Below are positions 55,551-64,000 of a stretch of 64,000 nt of DNA, in pieces. Location of the stretch: the NCBI RefSeq assembly GCF_000185385.1, contig NZ_GL622296.1:2826224-2890223 (forward strand). The letters are read 5' to 3'. Source of the DNA: Lachnoanaerobaculum saburreum DSM 3986 (GTDB taxonomy: Bacteria; Bacillota; Clostridia; Lachnospirales; Lachnospiraceae). The notes under the pieces are model-generated. The model was not told the DNA's origin. It ran no database searches and worked only from the letters and a program-made list of their open reading frames with translations. Position numbers and translations under genes: made by a program. Within the stretch, counting starts at the first letter, position 1, and the number at the start of each line of letters is the position of its first letter.

Positions 55551-56420
55551 TTATTTTGTCTTTCCGCCCTCTATTACAAGAGTATCGGCATATTCCGCAC
55601 CGTATGTATCTGTAAGTGTTGCTTCATAGTCTTTGTGGAAAAAGTTTTCTTTACCAAGAGTTTCAATTTCACTGTTTACCCAATCAAGCAATGTTGTATT
55701 GCCCTTTGTTACAGCCGGTGCAATAGTATCCTTTACCCCAAGGTCATCAATACCTACCACATATCCGGGATTGCTCTTAGCAAATGCAAGTACCTCCGTA
55801 TTATCATTTACCCATGCTTTACCGCTGCCGTTAAGAAGTGCATTCTTAGCGTTGGCATATGTATCATACTTTTGAAGCTTGATATTCGGATAATTCTTGA
55901 TCATAAACGGCTCTGCCGTTGTTCCTGATATTACAATCATCTCATCACTTGCATTCCAATTGTCAAGACTGTCTACCTTATTGCTCTCAGATGAGATAAC
56001 ACCAAGACCGACATTCATATATGGAAGTGCAAAATCTACAGCCTCAGCTCTCTCAGGTGTAACGGTAAAGTTTGCAAGTATAAGGTCAACTTTTCCTGTT
56101 TCAAGATATTCCACTCTGTTTGCCGCCTCTGTACTTACATAGTTTATCTTAACACCAAGGTCCTCACCCAGTTTATTTCCAAAATAGATATCATATCCCT
56201 GATACTCACCGTTCTCATCCACATATCCAAACGGATGCTTGTCTGAGAACACACCGATATTTATAGTTCCCGACTTTTTTATTTCATCAAGTGTTCTAAA
56301 GTTGTTTTTTTTGCTCTTGCCACCGTCGTCAGCAGTCTTTGATGATGAACCGCATGCACTGAGTGCCAAAGCACCGGCAGCTAAAATACCTAATAAACCA
56401 ATCAATTTAACTTTCTTCAT
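55551..56420 (-). CDS. Polar amino-acid ABC transporter substrate-binding lipoprotein
   Basis: A lipobox (LALSAC) is followed by an SBP family 3 fold: GTINIGVFSDKHPFGYVDENGEYQGYDIYFGNKLGEDLG, LILANFTVTPERAEAVDFALPYMNVGLGV and the ISGTTAEPFMIKNYPNIKLQ hinge. GGAGG precedes the ATG at 56420 by 8 nt; a TTG five codons upstream overlaps the site itself. 289 aa. It is the last gene of a permease-permease-ATPase-binding-protein operon. The Asp/Arg-type binding residues (E/R in TPERAE) suggest a polar or acidic amino acid such as glutamate, glutamine or cystine, not more exactly. Confidence 0.92.
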   Translation of the reverse strand: MKKVKLIGLLGILAAGALALSACGSSSKTADDGGKSKKNNFRTLDEIKKSGTINIGVFSDKHPFGYVDENGEYQGYDIYFGNKLGEDLGVKINYVSTEAANRVEYLETGKVDLILANFTVTPERAEAVDFALPYMNVGLGVISSESNKVDSLDNWNASDEMIVISGTTAEPFMIKNYPNIKLQKYDTYANAKNALLNGSGKAWVNDNTEVLAFAKSNPGYVVGIDDLGVKDTIAPAVTKGNTTLLDWVNSEIETLGKENFFHKDYEATLTDTYGAEYADTLVIEGGKTK

Positions 56421-56489
56421 AGTAAAATCCTCCAATAAATCATTCTTATATATATTATTATGGGTAATACCCGAATTTTTATATTTGTC

Positions 56490-57263
56490 TTATATGTTAT
56501 ACTCTTCCTTTTCATCCTTTACAGACTCAAATTCAAATATATTCAAAAACTGTCTTGCTCTTTCCGTCTTCGGAGCGGTAAAAAAACTCTTCGGCCTTCC
56601 TGTCTCAACTATATTGCCTTTATCAAGGAAATACACCCTGTCTGCAACCGCCTCGGCAAATTGCATCTCATGAGTAACAATAATCATAGTGGAACCCTGC
56701 TTTGCAAGATCAAGCATTACATCAAGCACCTCTCTGACCATCTCAGGATCAAGTGCCGCCGTAACCTCGTCAAATAACAATATCTCAGGATGCATTGCAA
56801 GTGCTCTTACGATTGCCACTCTTTGTTTTTGACCGCCTGAAAGCTCTCTTGGATACGCCTTTGCCTTGTGGGCAAGCCCCACTTTCTCTAAAAGCTCCAT
56901 CGCTTCCCTCTTTGCATTCTCTCTATCCACTCCGGCTACCTTTGTAGGTGCAAGAATTATATTGTCAAGTATTGTCAGATGTGGAAAAAGCTCATAGCTT
57001 TGAAATACCATACCTATCTTTTGTCTAAGTCCTGTCAAATCTTTTTTATTGTAGTCAATAGCCTTCCCTTCAAGACAAATTTCTCCGGCCTGTATAGCCT
57101 CAAGACCGTTGATACATCTAAGCAATGTGGACTTACCACAGCCACTTGGTCCTATCAAAACTATTACCTCGCCCTTATTCAGTTCAAGACTCACACCTTC
57201 AAGTACCGGTGTCTTCCCGTCATAGTTTTTTACAACATTTTTTATTTCCAATAATGCCGGCAT
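56490..57263 (-). CDS. glnQ: Polar amino-acid ABC transporter ATP-binding protein
   Basis: A single ABC domain with Walker A GPSGCGKST, Q-loop, signature LSGGQKQRVAIVRAL and Walker B ILLFDEVTAALDPEMV, followed by the H-loop IIVTHEM. This is the GlnQ/ArtP-type subunit. GGAGA precedes the ATG at 57263; the computed frame is six codons longer. 257 aa. It lies between the permease and binding-protein genes and powers the transporter. Confidence 0.93.
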   Translation of the reverse strand: MPALLEIKNVVKNYDGKTPVLEGVSLELNKGEVIVLIGPSGCGKSTLLRCINGLEAIQAGEICLEGKAIDYNKKDLTGLRQKIGMVFQSYELFPHLTILDNIILAPTKVAGVDRENAKREAMELLEKVGLAHKAKAYPRELSGGQKQRVAIVRALAMHPEILLFDEVTAALDPEMVREVLDVMLDLAKQGSTMIIVTHEMQFAEAVADRVYFLDKGNIVETGRPKSFFTAPKTERARQFLNIFEFESVKDEKEEYNI

Positions 57264-57282
57264 AATCTCTCCTTCCATCACT

Positions 57283-57954
57283 TTATCTTCGCTTTTCTAA
57301 ATATCTTGCAAGCATACTTATAGGAGTACATGCAATGAAGTACATCAAAAATACTGCCAGATATACTCCAAAGGCTGCATTCGGACTGGACGTTCTGTTC
57401 GCCTCTATTATCTGTTGTGCCACCTTTATCACTTCTACCACTCCAATTATAAGTACAAGTGATGTAGTCTTTATCATTCTGGTAATAAGATTTATAGAAA
57501 GCGGAACAAGCCTCTTTATAGTCTGAGGTATTATAATGTATATAAATATCTGCCTCTTACTAAGTCCCAGTGCTTCACCGCTCTCATACTGATGCTTTGG
57601 AATACTTATAATTGCACCTCTGACCAGGTCTCCCATCTCTGCGGTTCCCCAAAGACTGAATACTATAACAGCCGCCAGGTCTCCTGATATATCTACTCCA
57701 AGTACTCTTGTACTTCCAAAAAACACTATAAACAAAAGTACCAGTTGCGGCATTATTCTTATAAACTCAAGATACACCCTAAGCACTGCCTTTAATATGG
57801 GATTCTTAAAGGTCATAAGTACGCCTACCAGTATACCAAGCGGAATACTGATGATCACTGAAATCAGGCTTATCCTAAGAGCTACTCCAAGTCCTCCCAG
57901 AAGTCTGACGGCATTTTTACCTTTAAATATGACATCAAGACCCAAATCCGGCAT
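57283..57954 (-). CDS. Polar amino-acid ABC permease (HisM type), second
   Basis: The 223-aa permease has about five helices and the amino-acid EAA motif (GEALGLSKRQIFIYIIIPQTIKRLVPL). Its start overlaps the upstream permease gene by 20 bp, a normal coupling. With its partner it forms the heterodimeric channel. Confidence 0.92.
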   Translation of the reverse strand: MPDLGLDVIFKGKNAVRLLGGLGVALRISLISVIISIPLGILVGVLMTFKNPILKAVLRVYLEFIRIMPQLVLLFIVFFGSTRVLGVDISGDLAAVIVFSLWGTAEMGDLVRGAIISIPKHQYESGEALGLSKRQIFIYIIIPQTIKRLVPLSINLITRMIKTTSLVLIIGVVEVIKVAQQIIEANRTSSPNAAFGVYLAVFLMYFIACTPISMLARYLEKRR

Positions 57955-58594
57955 AACGCACCTTCCTTTCTACATAGGATCCAAGTATAGACACCGGCAA
58001 TAATATAATCAAATAGAAAAATACCAAAAGTGCCAGACTCTCCACTGTCTTATAATAAATTCCAATCAAATCCTTTGCTGTGAACATTAAGTCCATCAAG
58101 CTTATAGCTGAGAATACTGATGTTTCCTTCAACAAGAATATTATATTTGCTACAAATGCCGGTGTACTTATTGAAACAGCCTGTGGTAGAAGTATATAAA
58201 AAAGTGCCTGATTATGACTAAGTCCAAGACTTAGCGCACTCTCTTCCTGTATCTTATCTATAGACTCTATTCCGCTTCTGAAAGCCTCACACATATAGCT
58301 GCCTCCAAGGAAGGCAAGTCCAAGTACTCCACAGACAAAAGCATCTATCTTTATCCCCAGCTTCGGCAAACCGTAATATATAAAAAACAACTGTATAAGC
58401 AAGGGAGTATTTCTGCTAAGTTCAACATATATGCTTACCAACTGCCTTAGCAACGGTATTTTCTTATGTAAAATCAATGTGCATACAAGCCCCACTGCTA
58501 TCGCCAGTATAATTCCTAATATACCAATCTTAAGGGTCAATATAGCTGCATGTATATACAGTGGAAATACTTGTTTTATAAATCCAAAATCCAT
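57935..58594 (-). CDS. Polar amino-acid ABC permease (HisQ type), first
   Basis: A permease of about 219 aa with the HisMQ pattern (VELSRNTPLLIQLFFIYYGLPKLG, ESALSLGLSHNQALFYILLPQAVSI). GGAG lies 7 nt before the ATG at 58594; another ATG two codons upstream is too near the site. It heads the amino-acid transporter operon. Confidence 0.91.
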   Translation of the reverse strand: MDFGFIKQVFPLYIHAAILTLKIGILGIILAIAVGLVCTLILHKKIPLLRQLVSIYVELSRNTPLLIQLFFIYYGLPKLGIKIDAFVCGVLGLAFLGGSYMCEAFRSGIESIDKIQEESALSLGLSHNQALFYILLPQAVSISTPAFVANIIFLLKETSVFSAISLMDLMFTAKDLIGIYYKTVESLALLVFFYLIILLPVSILGSYVERKVRYAGFGS

Positions 58595-59070
58595 AATCAT
58601 TCTCCAAGATACAAGCGTATCTGTCTTAGTTTTATGGATTACATAATAGCACTATAAACTCTTTTTGTCTATAGGTTTATAGTAATTTATTTTTTATGTT
58701 TTGGAACTTTGATAAGAAAGGTAAAGTATATTAAGAAGTAAAAACCTATACCCTGATACTTAGAGCATATCAACTTTGATATAAAGACTATACACACATT
58801 CACAATTGAAATATACTACATTGATTGGGGTAACTTTCCAAAATATTCCACAATGAATCATTATACATGCCTGTTTTAGTATATAGTATTGCATTTATCT
58901 TTTTTAGAGAATCAATCCATTACCTTTGCTGTATCCTGTAGTCTACCTGTTTTAGATGAAAAATAAGACCTTAATCCCTTTTCCTTACCGATTCTCCTTA
59001 TTCTTTACTTTCAGATTGTTAACATTAATATTTGTAATTTCAGGTCTCCCTCATGGCTTTTCATATATCT
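58595..59070. other. Gene-free interval with the amino-acid operon promoter region
   Basis: This 476-bp AT-rich stretch has no frame with a ribosome site and no recognised RNA gene or repeat. The promoter of the amino-acid transporter operon should lie in the right-hand part near 58600-58700. The rest may be remnant sequence. Confidence 0.4.
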
Positions 59071-59595
59071 TTAACTTATGCATCTGTACAAAAAATCTTT
59101 TAAATCATCAAATCTAAGAAACTTTTCATCTTTTGCTGTCGCTTCTATATCCTCTAAGCTTGCAAGTTTGTAGTCAGACACTTCTTTTTCTTGACATTTT
59201 ATGTTTTGAATATCTTCTTTTGAAATTTCAAAGCAATAGATATCTGCAAAGTATTTATTGCCATCTACAGTCTTTCTTTTATGCGTTTCCAAAATTTTAT
59301 AATCTCTGCCGAAGAGGTTTATATTGGTCTCTTCAAGAATTTCTCTACATACAGCATCTAAAGAATGTTCTCCCGCCTTTACGCCTCCACCCGGTATCTC
59401 CCACATACCTGCTGCCCACAGCTTCTGTACATCACGCTTAGTTATAAGTATCTTTTTATCTTCATTGACCAGAACGGCCGATACTATCAAAAAGTACTCT
59501 TCATTAGACAGTGATATAGCCGTTCTGTCCACAGTCTTTCCTGTGGGGATTTTATTAACATCATATATATCACAAATTTCTTTTTCTGCACTCAT
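59071..59595 (-). CDS. Nudix hydrolase
   Basis: The 174-aa protein has a near-complete Nudix box from G70 to I92 (GGVKAGE..., REILEETNI), with Asn in place of the usual Gly before the last residue. An N-terminal CDIYDVNKIPTGKTVDRT segment resembles the IPP-isomerase-like Nudix proteins. It hydrolyses a nucleoside diphosphate-linked compound or a related metabolite; the substrate is unknown. It stands alone, upstream of no obvious partner, 47 bp from the OhrR-like gene. Confidence 0.87.
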   Translation of the reverse strand: MSAEKEICDIYDVNKIPTGKTVDRTAISLSNEEYFLIVSAVLVNEDKKILITKRDVQKLWAAGMWEIPGGGVKAGEHSLDAVCREILEETNINLFGRDYKILETHKRKTVDGNKYFADIYCFEISKEDIQNIKCQEKEVSDYKLASLEDIEATAKDEKFLRFDDLKDFLYRCIS

Positions 59596-59642
59596 ATTTC
59601 AGTTGCTCCATTGCTTTGACATATTTTTATTACAAGATAAAT

Positions 59643-60086
59643 TTATTCCAAATCTTCCATGTCACTTAGAATCTTACCTAGCATTGTTCTAAGCTGTATC
59701 ATCTCTTCATCACTTAATTTCAGGCAACCTCTCATTCCGACAGGAATACCCACAGCACTTTCTCTAAGTTCTTTTCCGCCCTCAGTCAATGTAACTATCA
59801 ATGTTCTCTCATCTATCTTTGAACGTTCTCTGGTTACATATCCCTTAGCCTCAAGCTTTTTTAACACCGGTGTAAGAGTACCCGAGTCAAGAAAGAGCTT
59901 ATCGCCAAGCTCCTTAACATTGAGTTCTTTTTCTTCCCACATAACCATCATTACAATATACTGTGTATATGTCAGATCCAATTTGTCCAAGTAGGTCTTA
60001 TATCTTCTTACGATTTCCTTTGAGCATGCATATAGCGGAAAACAAAGTTGATTTTCAAGTTTTAGTGAGTCATACTTATCTGCCAT
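59643..60086 (-). CDS. ohrR: MarR-family peroxide sensor, OhrR-like
   Basis: The 147-aa protein has the OhrR pattern: reactive Cys15 in LENQLCFPLYACSKEIVRRY, then the winged helix (LNVKELGDKLFLDSGTLTPVLKKLEAKGYVTRERSKIDERTLIVTLTEGG). Cys15 is at the same place as in Bacillus OhrR, so organic peroxide sensing is likely. It lies downstream of a glutathione peroxidase gene in the same direction and probably represses it and the adjacent thiol-redox genes. No organic hydroperoxide resistance enzyme (Ohr) gene is present here. Confidence 0.88.
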   Translation of the reverse strand: MADKYDSLKLENQLCFPLYACSKEIVRRYKTYLDKLDLTYTQYIVMMVMWEEKELNVKELGDKLFLDSGTLTPVLKKLEAKGYVTRERSKIDERTLIVTLTEGGKELRESAVGIPVGMRGCLKLSDEEMIQLRTMLGKILSDMEDLE

Positions 60087-60118
60087 TTTTATATTCCCTC
60101 TTTCCTTTTAAAAGACTT

Positions 60119-60149
60119 TAAGGAGCCTTTATTTTCATAAACGCTCCTT
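60119..60149 (-). terminator. Stem-loop after the glutathione peroxidase gene
   Basis: AAGGAGC and GCTCCTT form 7-bp arms with a 17-nt loop between the peroxidase stop and the OhrR-like gene; the T-tract on the minus strand is weak. Confidence 0.5.
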
Positions 60150-60166
60150 ATATCTTCTTTATTAAA

Positions 60167-60712
60167 TTAAACTAATTCTTTAACAGCCTCTTCTACTACT
60201 GCAACACCTTCAGTCGGCTCAAATCTTCTTACTACATTTCCGTTCTTATCAATAAGGAATTTTGTAAAGTTCCACTTAATATCGGGTTTGCTTGCGTACT
60301 CGGGATCCGCTTCACCAAGCATCTTTGTGAGCAGCTTTGACATATCATTGTCAGCCCCCCAACCTGCAAATCCTTTTTCGCTCTTAAGGTATTTAAATAC
60401 CTCACTTGCATTCTCACCGTTTACATCTATCTTTGAGAACAATGGGAAAGTTACACCGAATCTTGAACTGCAAAACTTGGCAATCTCCTCATCACTTCCC
60501 GGTGCCTGATGCCCGAACTGATTACATGGGAAATCAAGTATCACAAAATCCTTGTCCTTATAATCGGCATACAGCTTCTGTAACTGCTCATACTGTGGTG
60601 TAAATCCGCACTCTGTTGCCGAATTTATTATCAAAACGACCTTATTCTTGTAGTCGCTAAGGCTTACTTCCTTACCCTCATTGTTCTTTACCTTAAAATC
60701 ATATATATTCAT
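60167..60712 (-). CDS. gpx: Glutathione-peroxidase-family thiol peroxidase (Cys type)
   Basis: The 181-aa protein has the thioredoxin-like fold with the peroxidatic Cys35 in NSATECGFTPQ, FPCNQFGHQAPG and the KWNFTKFLIDKNG strand. It is a Cys, not Sec, enzyme; many such bacterial proteins use thioredoxin, and trxB/trxA lie next door. It removes organic or hydrogen peroxide. It is in the same direction as the OhrR-like gene. Confidence 0.93.
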   Translation of the reverse strand: MNIYDFKVKNNEGKEVSLSDYKNKVVLIINSATECGFTPQYEQLQKLYADYKDKDFVILDFPCNQFGHQAPGSDEEIAKFCSSRFGVTFPLFSKIDVNGENASEVFKYLKSEKGFAGWGADNDMSKLLTKMLGEADPEYASKPDIKWNFTKFLIDKNGNVVRRFEPTEGVAVVEEAVKELV

Positions 60713-60750
60713 TTTATTTCCTCTTTACTCTTTATTGATTTGCTCACCTT

Positions 60751-60766
60751 AATAATTCGTATTATT
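60751..60766. promoter_or_regulatory. Dyad between gpx and trxB
   Basis: AATAAT and ATTATT flank TCGT in the short gap upstream of gpx. It is a possible OhrR operator, although the AT-rich arms make a chance match likely. Confidence 0.25.
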
Positions 60767-60767
60767 T

Positions 60768-61679
60768 CTATAATGCTTCACAGTACTTTGCTGCGGCAAT
60801 ACCTGATACCGCACCGTCTCCTGCCGCCGTTACAAGCTGACGCACTTCCTTGGTTCTGCCGTCTCCTGCAGCAAAAATACCTTCAGTCTTTGTCTTACAA
60901 TCTTCGCCCGCTACAATGTAACCCGCCTTATCAAGTTCCACCACATCCGCAAAAGCATTGTTGTCAGGTACCTGACCTATAGCCACAAACAGACCGTCTA
61001 CAGCAATCTCTCTTTTTTCATGTGTATTCTTATCTTCCACTACCACACCGCTTACTGCAAATGACTCTTCCTTAATCTCTACAATATTTGAGTTAAGAAC
61101 AAACTCTACATTGTCCTTTTTCTTTAATGCCGCTACTACCGCTTCCTCGGCTCTAAACTCATCTCTACGATGTATTACATATACTTTGCTTGCCACATTT
61201 GCAAGGAATGTTGCGTTTTCTATAGCGGTATTACCGCCTCCGTTTACGGCGACCGTCTTGCCTCTGTAGAACATTCCGTCACAGATGGCACAATAAGAAA
61301 CACCTGAACCCACCAGCTTCTTCTCATTAGGAAGTCCAAGCGGTCTGTTCTTTGCTCCTGTCGCAAGTATTACAGACTTGGCATCATAGTCTCCCTTATC
61401 TGTTTTTACCTTTTTTATATTTCCTTCAAGGCTGATTCCTGTTACCTTTTCATATTTTACTTCGGCACCCAAATCCTTTGCCTGATTAAAAAGATCTGTA
61501 GCAAACTCAAATCCCGAAGTCTTCTTGATAGCAGGGTAATTCTCTATCTCGGGAGTATTGATTATCTGTCCTCCGTAAGAAGCACCTTCAAGTACAAGTA
61601 CCGACTTGCCCGCTCTCACTCCGTATATTGCAGCGGAGAGTCCTGCCGTACCGGCACCGACCACTACTATATCATACAT
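60768..61679 (-). CDS. trxB: Thioredoxin reductase
   Basis: A 303-aa low-molecular-weight reductase with the N-terminal FAD site (DIVVVGAGTAGLSAAIYGVRAGKSVLVLE), the redox CAIC (in YCAICDGMF), an NADPH site (VNGGGNTAIENATFLA) and the C-terminal FAAGDGRTKEVRQLVTAAGDGAVS. The ATG at 61679 is preceded by an AAGTGAT-type site and aligns with the usual start; the longer frame adds 14 codons. It supplies reduced thioredoxin to the peroxidase and other enzymes. It ends 55 bp upstream of gpx. Confidence 0.96.
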   Translation of the reverse strand: MYDIVVVGAGTAGLSAAIYGVRAGKSVLVLEGASYGGQIINTPEIENYPAIKKTSGFEFATDLFNQAKDLGAEVKYEKVTGISLEGNIKKVKTDKGDYDAKSVILATGAKNRPLGLPNEKKLVGSGVSYCAICDGMFYRGKTVAVNGGGNTAIENATFLANVASKVYVIHRRDEFRAEEAVVAALKKKDNVEFVLNSNIVEIKEESFAVSGVVVEDKNTHEKREIAVDGLFVAIGQVPDNNAFADVVELDKAGYIVAGEDCKTKTEGIFAAGDGRTKEVRQLVTAAGDGAVSGIAAAKYCEAL

Positions 61680-61736
61680 AATATCACTTCTTTCTATATA
61701 TCGAATCTCTTCAATCATCAACCCGACAATCTTTAA

Positions 61737-62045
61737 TTATCCTAATAAAGCTTTTACTTCATCCTTTGATATAAGACCTACCGACTTGTTAACCAACTCA
61801 CCGTTCTTAAATACAAGAAGTGTAGGTATTGACATAATGTGGAATCTGTTTACAAGCTCCTGGTTCTCATCGGCATTTACCTTTCCTACAGAAAAGCCTA
61901 CCGCTTCTTCTGCCACCTCATCTACTATAGGTGAAAGCATCTTACAAGGTCCGCACCAAGGTGCCCAAACATCCACTAATACAGGCTCTTTTGCATTCAA
62001 AACTTCCGCTTCAAAATTCGCACTTGTTATTGTCTTTACTGCCAT
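61737..62045 (-). CDS. trxA: Thioredoxin
   Basis: The 102-aa protein has the WCGPC active site (C31 and C34), the cis-Pro motif SIPTLLVFKNGE and standard length. It follows a good promoter at 62089-62116 and lies 57 bp upstream of trxB, so a thioredoxin/reductase unit is likely. Confidence 0.97.
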   Translation of the reverse strand: MAVKTITSANFEAEVLNAKEPVLVDVWAPWCGPCKMLSPIVDEVAEEAVGFSVGKVNADENQELVNRFHIMSIPTLLVFKNGELVNKSVGLISKDEVKALLG

Positions 62046-62088
62046 AACTTTTTCTCCTCCGAATCTTTCTTAAATAGCTTATAATTAT

Positions 62089-62116
62089 ATTTTACACAAT
62101 TTTATTTTATTGTCAA
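62089..62116 (-). promoter_or_regulatory. trxA promoter
   Basis: On the minus strand TTGACA (62116-62111) and TAAAAT (62094-62089) are 16 bp apart, 44 bp before the thioredoxin start. Confidence 0.7.
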
Positions 62117-62123
62117 GCACTTT

Positions 62124-63521
62124 TTATTTTTCTTTTCCTTCACCCTCAAAATACTCATCCTTAAGCTTGATTACAACATTTGTAAGTAAAAATACGGCTA
62201 TAAGGTTCGGAATCGCCATCAGTCCGTTGAAAGTATCTGATATATCCCAAAGTAACCCGAGATCCATAGTAGCTCCCACTATTGCCATCAGTGAATATAC
62301 AACCATAAAAGGCTTTATCACCTTCTCACTAAACAAAAATTCTATACATCTGGCACCGTAAAGCCCCCATCCTATGATAGTGGAGAAGGCAAACGAACAC
62401 ATAGCAACAGCTGTAAATAATGACACTCCATGTCCATAAGTCTTTATAAAACCGCTTATTGTAAGCTCCGCACCTGCCGGCAAACCGAACGGGATATTTA
62501 CACCTGAACAAAGTATTACAAGTGCTGTAAGTGTACATATAACTATGGTATCCGCAAATACTTCAAATACACCGAAAAATCCCTGCTTTACAGGCTTGCC
62601 TGTATCTGCCGACGCATGTGCAATAGGTCCGGTACCGAGTCCCGCCTCATTTGAAAATATACCTCTTGATACTCCTTTTTTCATACTGATAAAAAAGCTC
62701 CCTATCACTCCGCCTGTAACCGCTCTCGGATTGAATGCCCCATATATTATACTGCCAAATACTTCCGGAACTCTGTTTATATTTAAAAATACTACTCCCA
62801 GTGCAAGCACTACATAAAAAAGTGCCATAAACGGAACCAGCTTTTCAGTAACTGTTCCTATTCTTTTTATACCTCCAAGCAGTACCAGTCCCACCAGTAT
62901 TGTCACAATTATTCCGATAATTAAGTTTATTGTCTGACTTCCGCCTGATTTTACTATTCCATAGCCTTCAAGTGCCACATTAACAGCTGCCGTAATAGTA
63001 TTTACCTGTGTTGCATTTCCGGTTCCAAACACTGTCAGTACACCGAAAGTGGCAAAAGTATATGCCAAAAATACCCACTTCTTCGGCAGTCCGTTGCTGA
63101 TATAGTACATCGGTCCACCTACAAGTTCACCATTTTTATTTTTCTTTCTAAAGTATACTGCCAATGTAACCTCGGTAAACTTGGTACACATACCAAGTAT
63201 TGCAGAAATCCACATCCAAAATACACTTCCCGGTCCGCCTATAGATATTGCACCTGCAACACCTGCTATATTTCCTGTTCCCACAGTAGCGGCAAGTGCA
63301 GTGGTTGCCGCCTGAAAAGGTGACAATGCACCGTCTGCAACATTTCTCTTTTTGAAAATTCTGCCGACAGTGGTCTTCATTATATAGGCAAAATTTATTA
63401 TCTGCATGAATTTTAATCTAATACTTAAATATATGCCCACACCCATTAATGCAATCATTGCAGGTACACCCCAAATAAATCCGTTTATACCGGAATTTAT
63501 CTTTGAAATTGTTTCAATCAT
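62124..63521 (-). CDS. Sodium:alanine/glycine symporter (AgcS family)
   Basis: The 465-aa protein has the AgcS signature ATVGTGNIAGVAGAISIGGPGSVFWMWISAILGMCTKFTEVTLAVYFR and the later GVSRGIFSNEAGLGTGPIAHASA, with about 10-11 helices. It imports alanine or glycine with sodium. It starts 9 bp after the tcdA stop, so both are probably transcribed together. Its N-terminal INGFIWGVPAMIALMGVGIYLSIRL is usual. Confidence 0.92.
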   Translation of the reverse strand: MIETISKINSGINGFIWGVPAMIALMGVGIYLSIRLKFMQIINFAYIMKTTVGRIFKKRNVADGALSPFQAATTALAATVGTGNIAGVAGAISIGGPGSVFWMWISAILGMCTKFTEVTLAVYFRKKNKNGELVGGPMYYISNGLPKKWVFLAYTFATFGVLTVFGTGNATQVNTITAAVNVALEGYGIVKSGGSQTINLIIGIIVTILVGLVLLGGIKRIGTVTEKLVPFMALFYVVLALGVVFLNINRVPEVFGSIIYGAFNPRAVTGGVIGSFFISMKKGVSRGIFSNEAGLGTGPIAHASADTGKPVKQGFFGVFEVFADTIVICTLTALVILCSGVNIPFGLPAGAELTISGFIKTYGHGVSLFTAVAMCSFAFSTIIGWGLYGARCIEFLFSEKVIKPFMVVYSLMAIVGATMDLGLLWDISDTFNGLMAIPNLIAVFLLTNVVIKLKDEYFEGEGKEK

Positions 63522-63530
63522 TCTCTACCT

Positions 63531-64000
63531 CTACTTTATCAAATCCTTTATTACTTCACCTGCTATAATAAGTCCCACTACCGAAGGTACAAATGCAACG
63601 GAGCCCGGAATTGCTCTTCTGTCCGTACATTTTCTCTCGGCACCGGGAGGACATACACAATGTGATCTGCAACTTATACTCTCATCCTCTATCGGAACAA
63701 GCGGTTTTTCCTTAGAATACACTACCTTCAACTTCTTTATATTTCTTTTTTTAAGTTCTCTTCTCATCACCTTGGCAAGCGGGCAGACATCGGTCTTATA
63801 TATATCACTCACCACAAAGGCTGTAGGATCCAGCTTATTGCCTGCACCCATACTGCTGATAACAGGTACTCCGCTCTCATTTGCCTGCATCACCAGATTT
63901 ATTTTTGCAGTTACCGTATCCACCGCATCTATTACATAATCATACTGTGAAAAATCAAAATCTTTTGCATTCTGAGGTAAATAAAAGCACTGATATGTAG
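63531..64000 (-). CDS. tcdA: tRNA threonylcarbamoyladenosine dehydratase (C-terminal part, cut by window edge)
   Basis: The frame is open to the right window edge, so the N-terminal Rossmann/ATP-binding half is absent. Visible are QYDYVIDAVDTVTAKINLVMQANESGVPVISSMGAGNKLDPTAFVVSDIYKTDVCPLAKVMRRELKKRNIKKLKVVYSKE and the late SVAFVPSVVGLIIAGEVIKDL, the E1-like TcdA/CsdL pattern. It converts t6A of tRNA to its cyclic form. A GTG at 63923 would give a short frame, but the coding continues beyond it. Confidence 0.9.
   Translation of the reverse strand, partial: TYQCFYLPQNAKDFDFSQYDYVIDAVDTVTAKINLVMQANESGVPVISSMGAGNKLDPTAFVVSDIYKTDVCPLAKVMRRELKKRNIKKLKVVYSKEKPLVPIEDESISCRSHCVCPPGAERKCTDRRAIPGSVAFVPSVVGLIIAGEVIKDLIK

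Noticed and set aside
58595-59070. Possible pseudogene in the long gap
   Set aside because: No frame or fragment resembling a known protein was seen on reading; left as unannotated.

Overview
The window looks like a chromosome segment of a low-GC, strictly anaerobic Firmicute, probably a member of the Clostridia close to Lachnospiraceae; the species cannot be fixed from sequence reading alone. The reasons are the AT-rich base composition with strong GGAGG ribosome sites, a class III (anaerobic) ribonucleotide reductase with its activase, an electron-bifurcating-type Etf/acyl-CoA dehydrogenase set, oxygen-sensitive 2-hydroxyacyl-CoA dehydratase genes, YesMN-type two-component systems and many CUT1/CUT2 sugar transporters. 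I saw no insertion sequence, prophage, CRISPR array, tRNA or rRNA.

Layout. 1-5.9 kb: galactoside use, with a sugar-binding lipoprotein (cut by the window edge) divergent from a GH2 beta-galactosidase, a DMT-family exporter and a LacI-family regulator; AGTAAA/TTTACT dyads lie between the divergent genes. 5.9-8.1 kb: a HEAT-repeat protein, a small membrane protein that seems to start at a non-standard codon, and a Fic protein with a 30-bp perfect palindrome upstream. 8.3-19.6 kb: a complete reductive 2-hydroxyacid (Had/Fld-type) pathway: activator, dehydratase subunits, a YkvI-like transporter, a family III CoA-transferase, an AMP-dependent acyl-CoA ligase, an acyl-CoA dehydrogenase and EtfBA with a ferredoxin domain, plus a FadR-type GntR regulator. 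Two nearly identical 14-bp FadR-like operators and an internal terminator split the cluster into two transcription units.

20-37.9 kb: an L-arabinose and arabino-oligosaccharide locus, all on the minus strand: CUT2 transporter, araA, araD, an FGGY kinase, an AraR-type repressor, a YesMN-type two-component system, CUT1 permeases, a GH43 arabinosidase/xylosidase and a CUT1 binding protein. 38.2-41.1 kb: a secreted repeat-rich surface protein with a TasA/CalY-like N-terminus, and a water-forming-type NADH oxidase. 41.3-46.6 kb: a DctPQM TRAP transporter with its own two-component system.

46.7-52.9 kb: a papain/C39-like hypothetical protein, nrdG, a DAHP synthase, tyrS (divergent) and nrdD; nrdD has two well-spaced NrdR boxes over a good promoter. 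53.2-55.4 kb: a DUF421/DUF3290/DUF421 trio in which the second DUF421 copy has lost its C-terminus, and an HD-domain hydrolase. 55.5-58.6 kb: a polar amino-acid ABC transporter. 59-62.1 kb: Nudix hydrolase, OhrR-like regulator, glutathione peroxidase, thioredoxin reductase and thioredoxin, a peroxide/thiol-redox group. 62.1-64 kb: an AgcS sodium:amino-acid symporter and the C-terminal part of TcdA, cut by the window end.

Many computed ORFs begin upstream of the real start. Start codons here were chosen from ribosome-binding sites, ATGA overlaps and promoter positions, and the reason is given in each entry.
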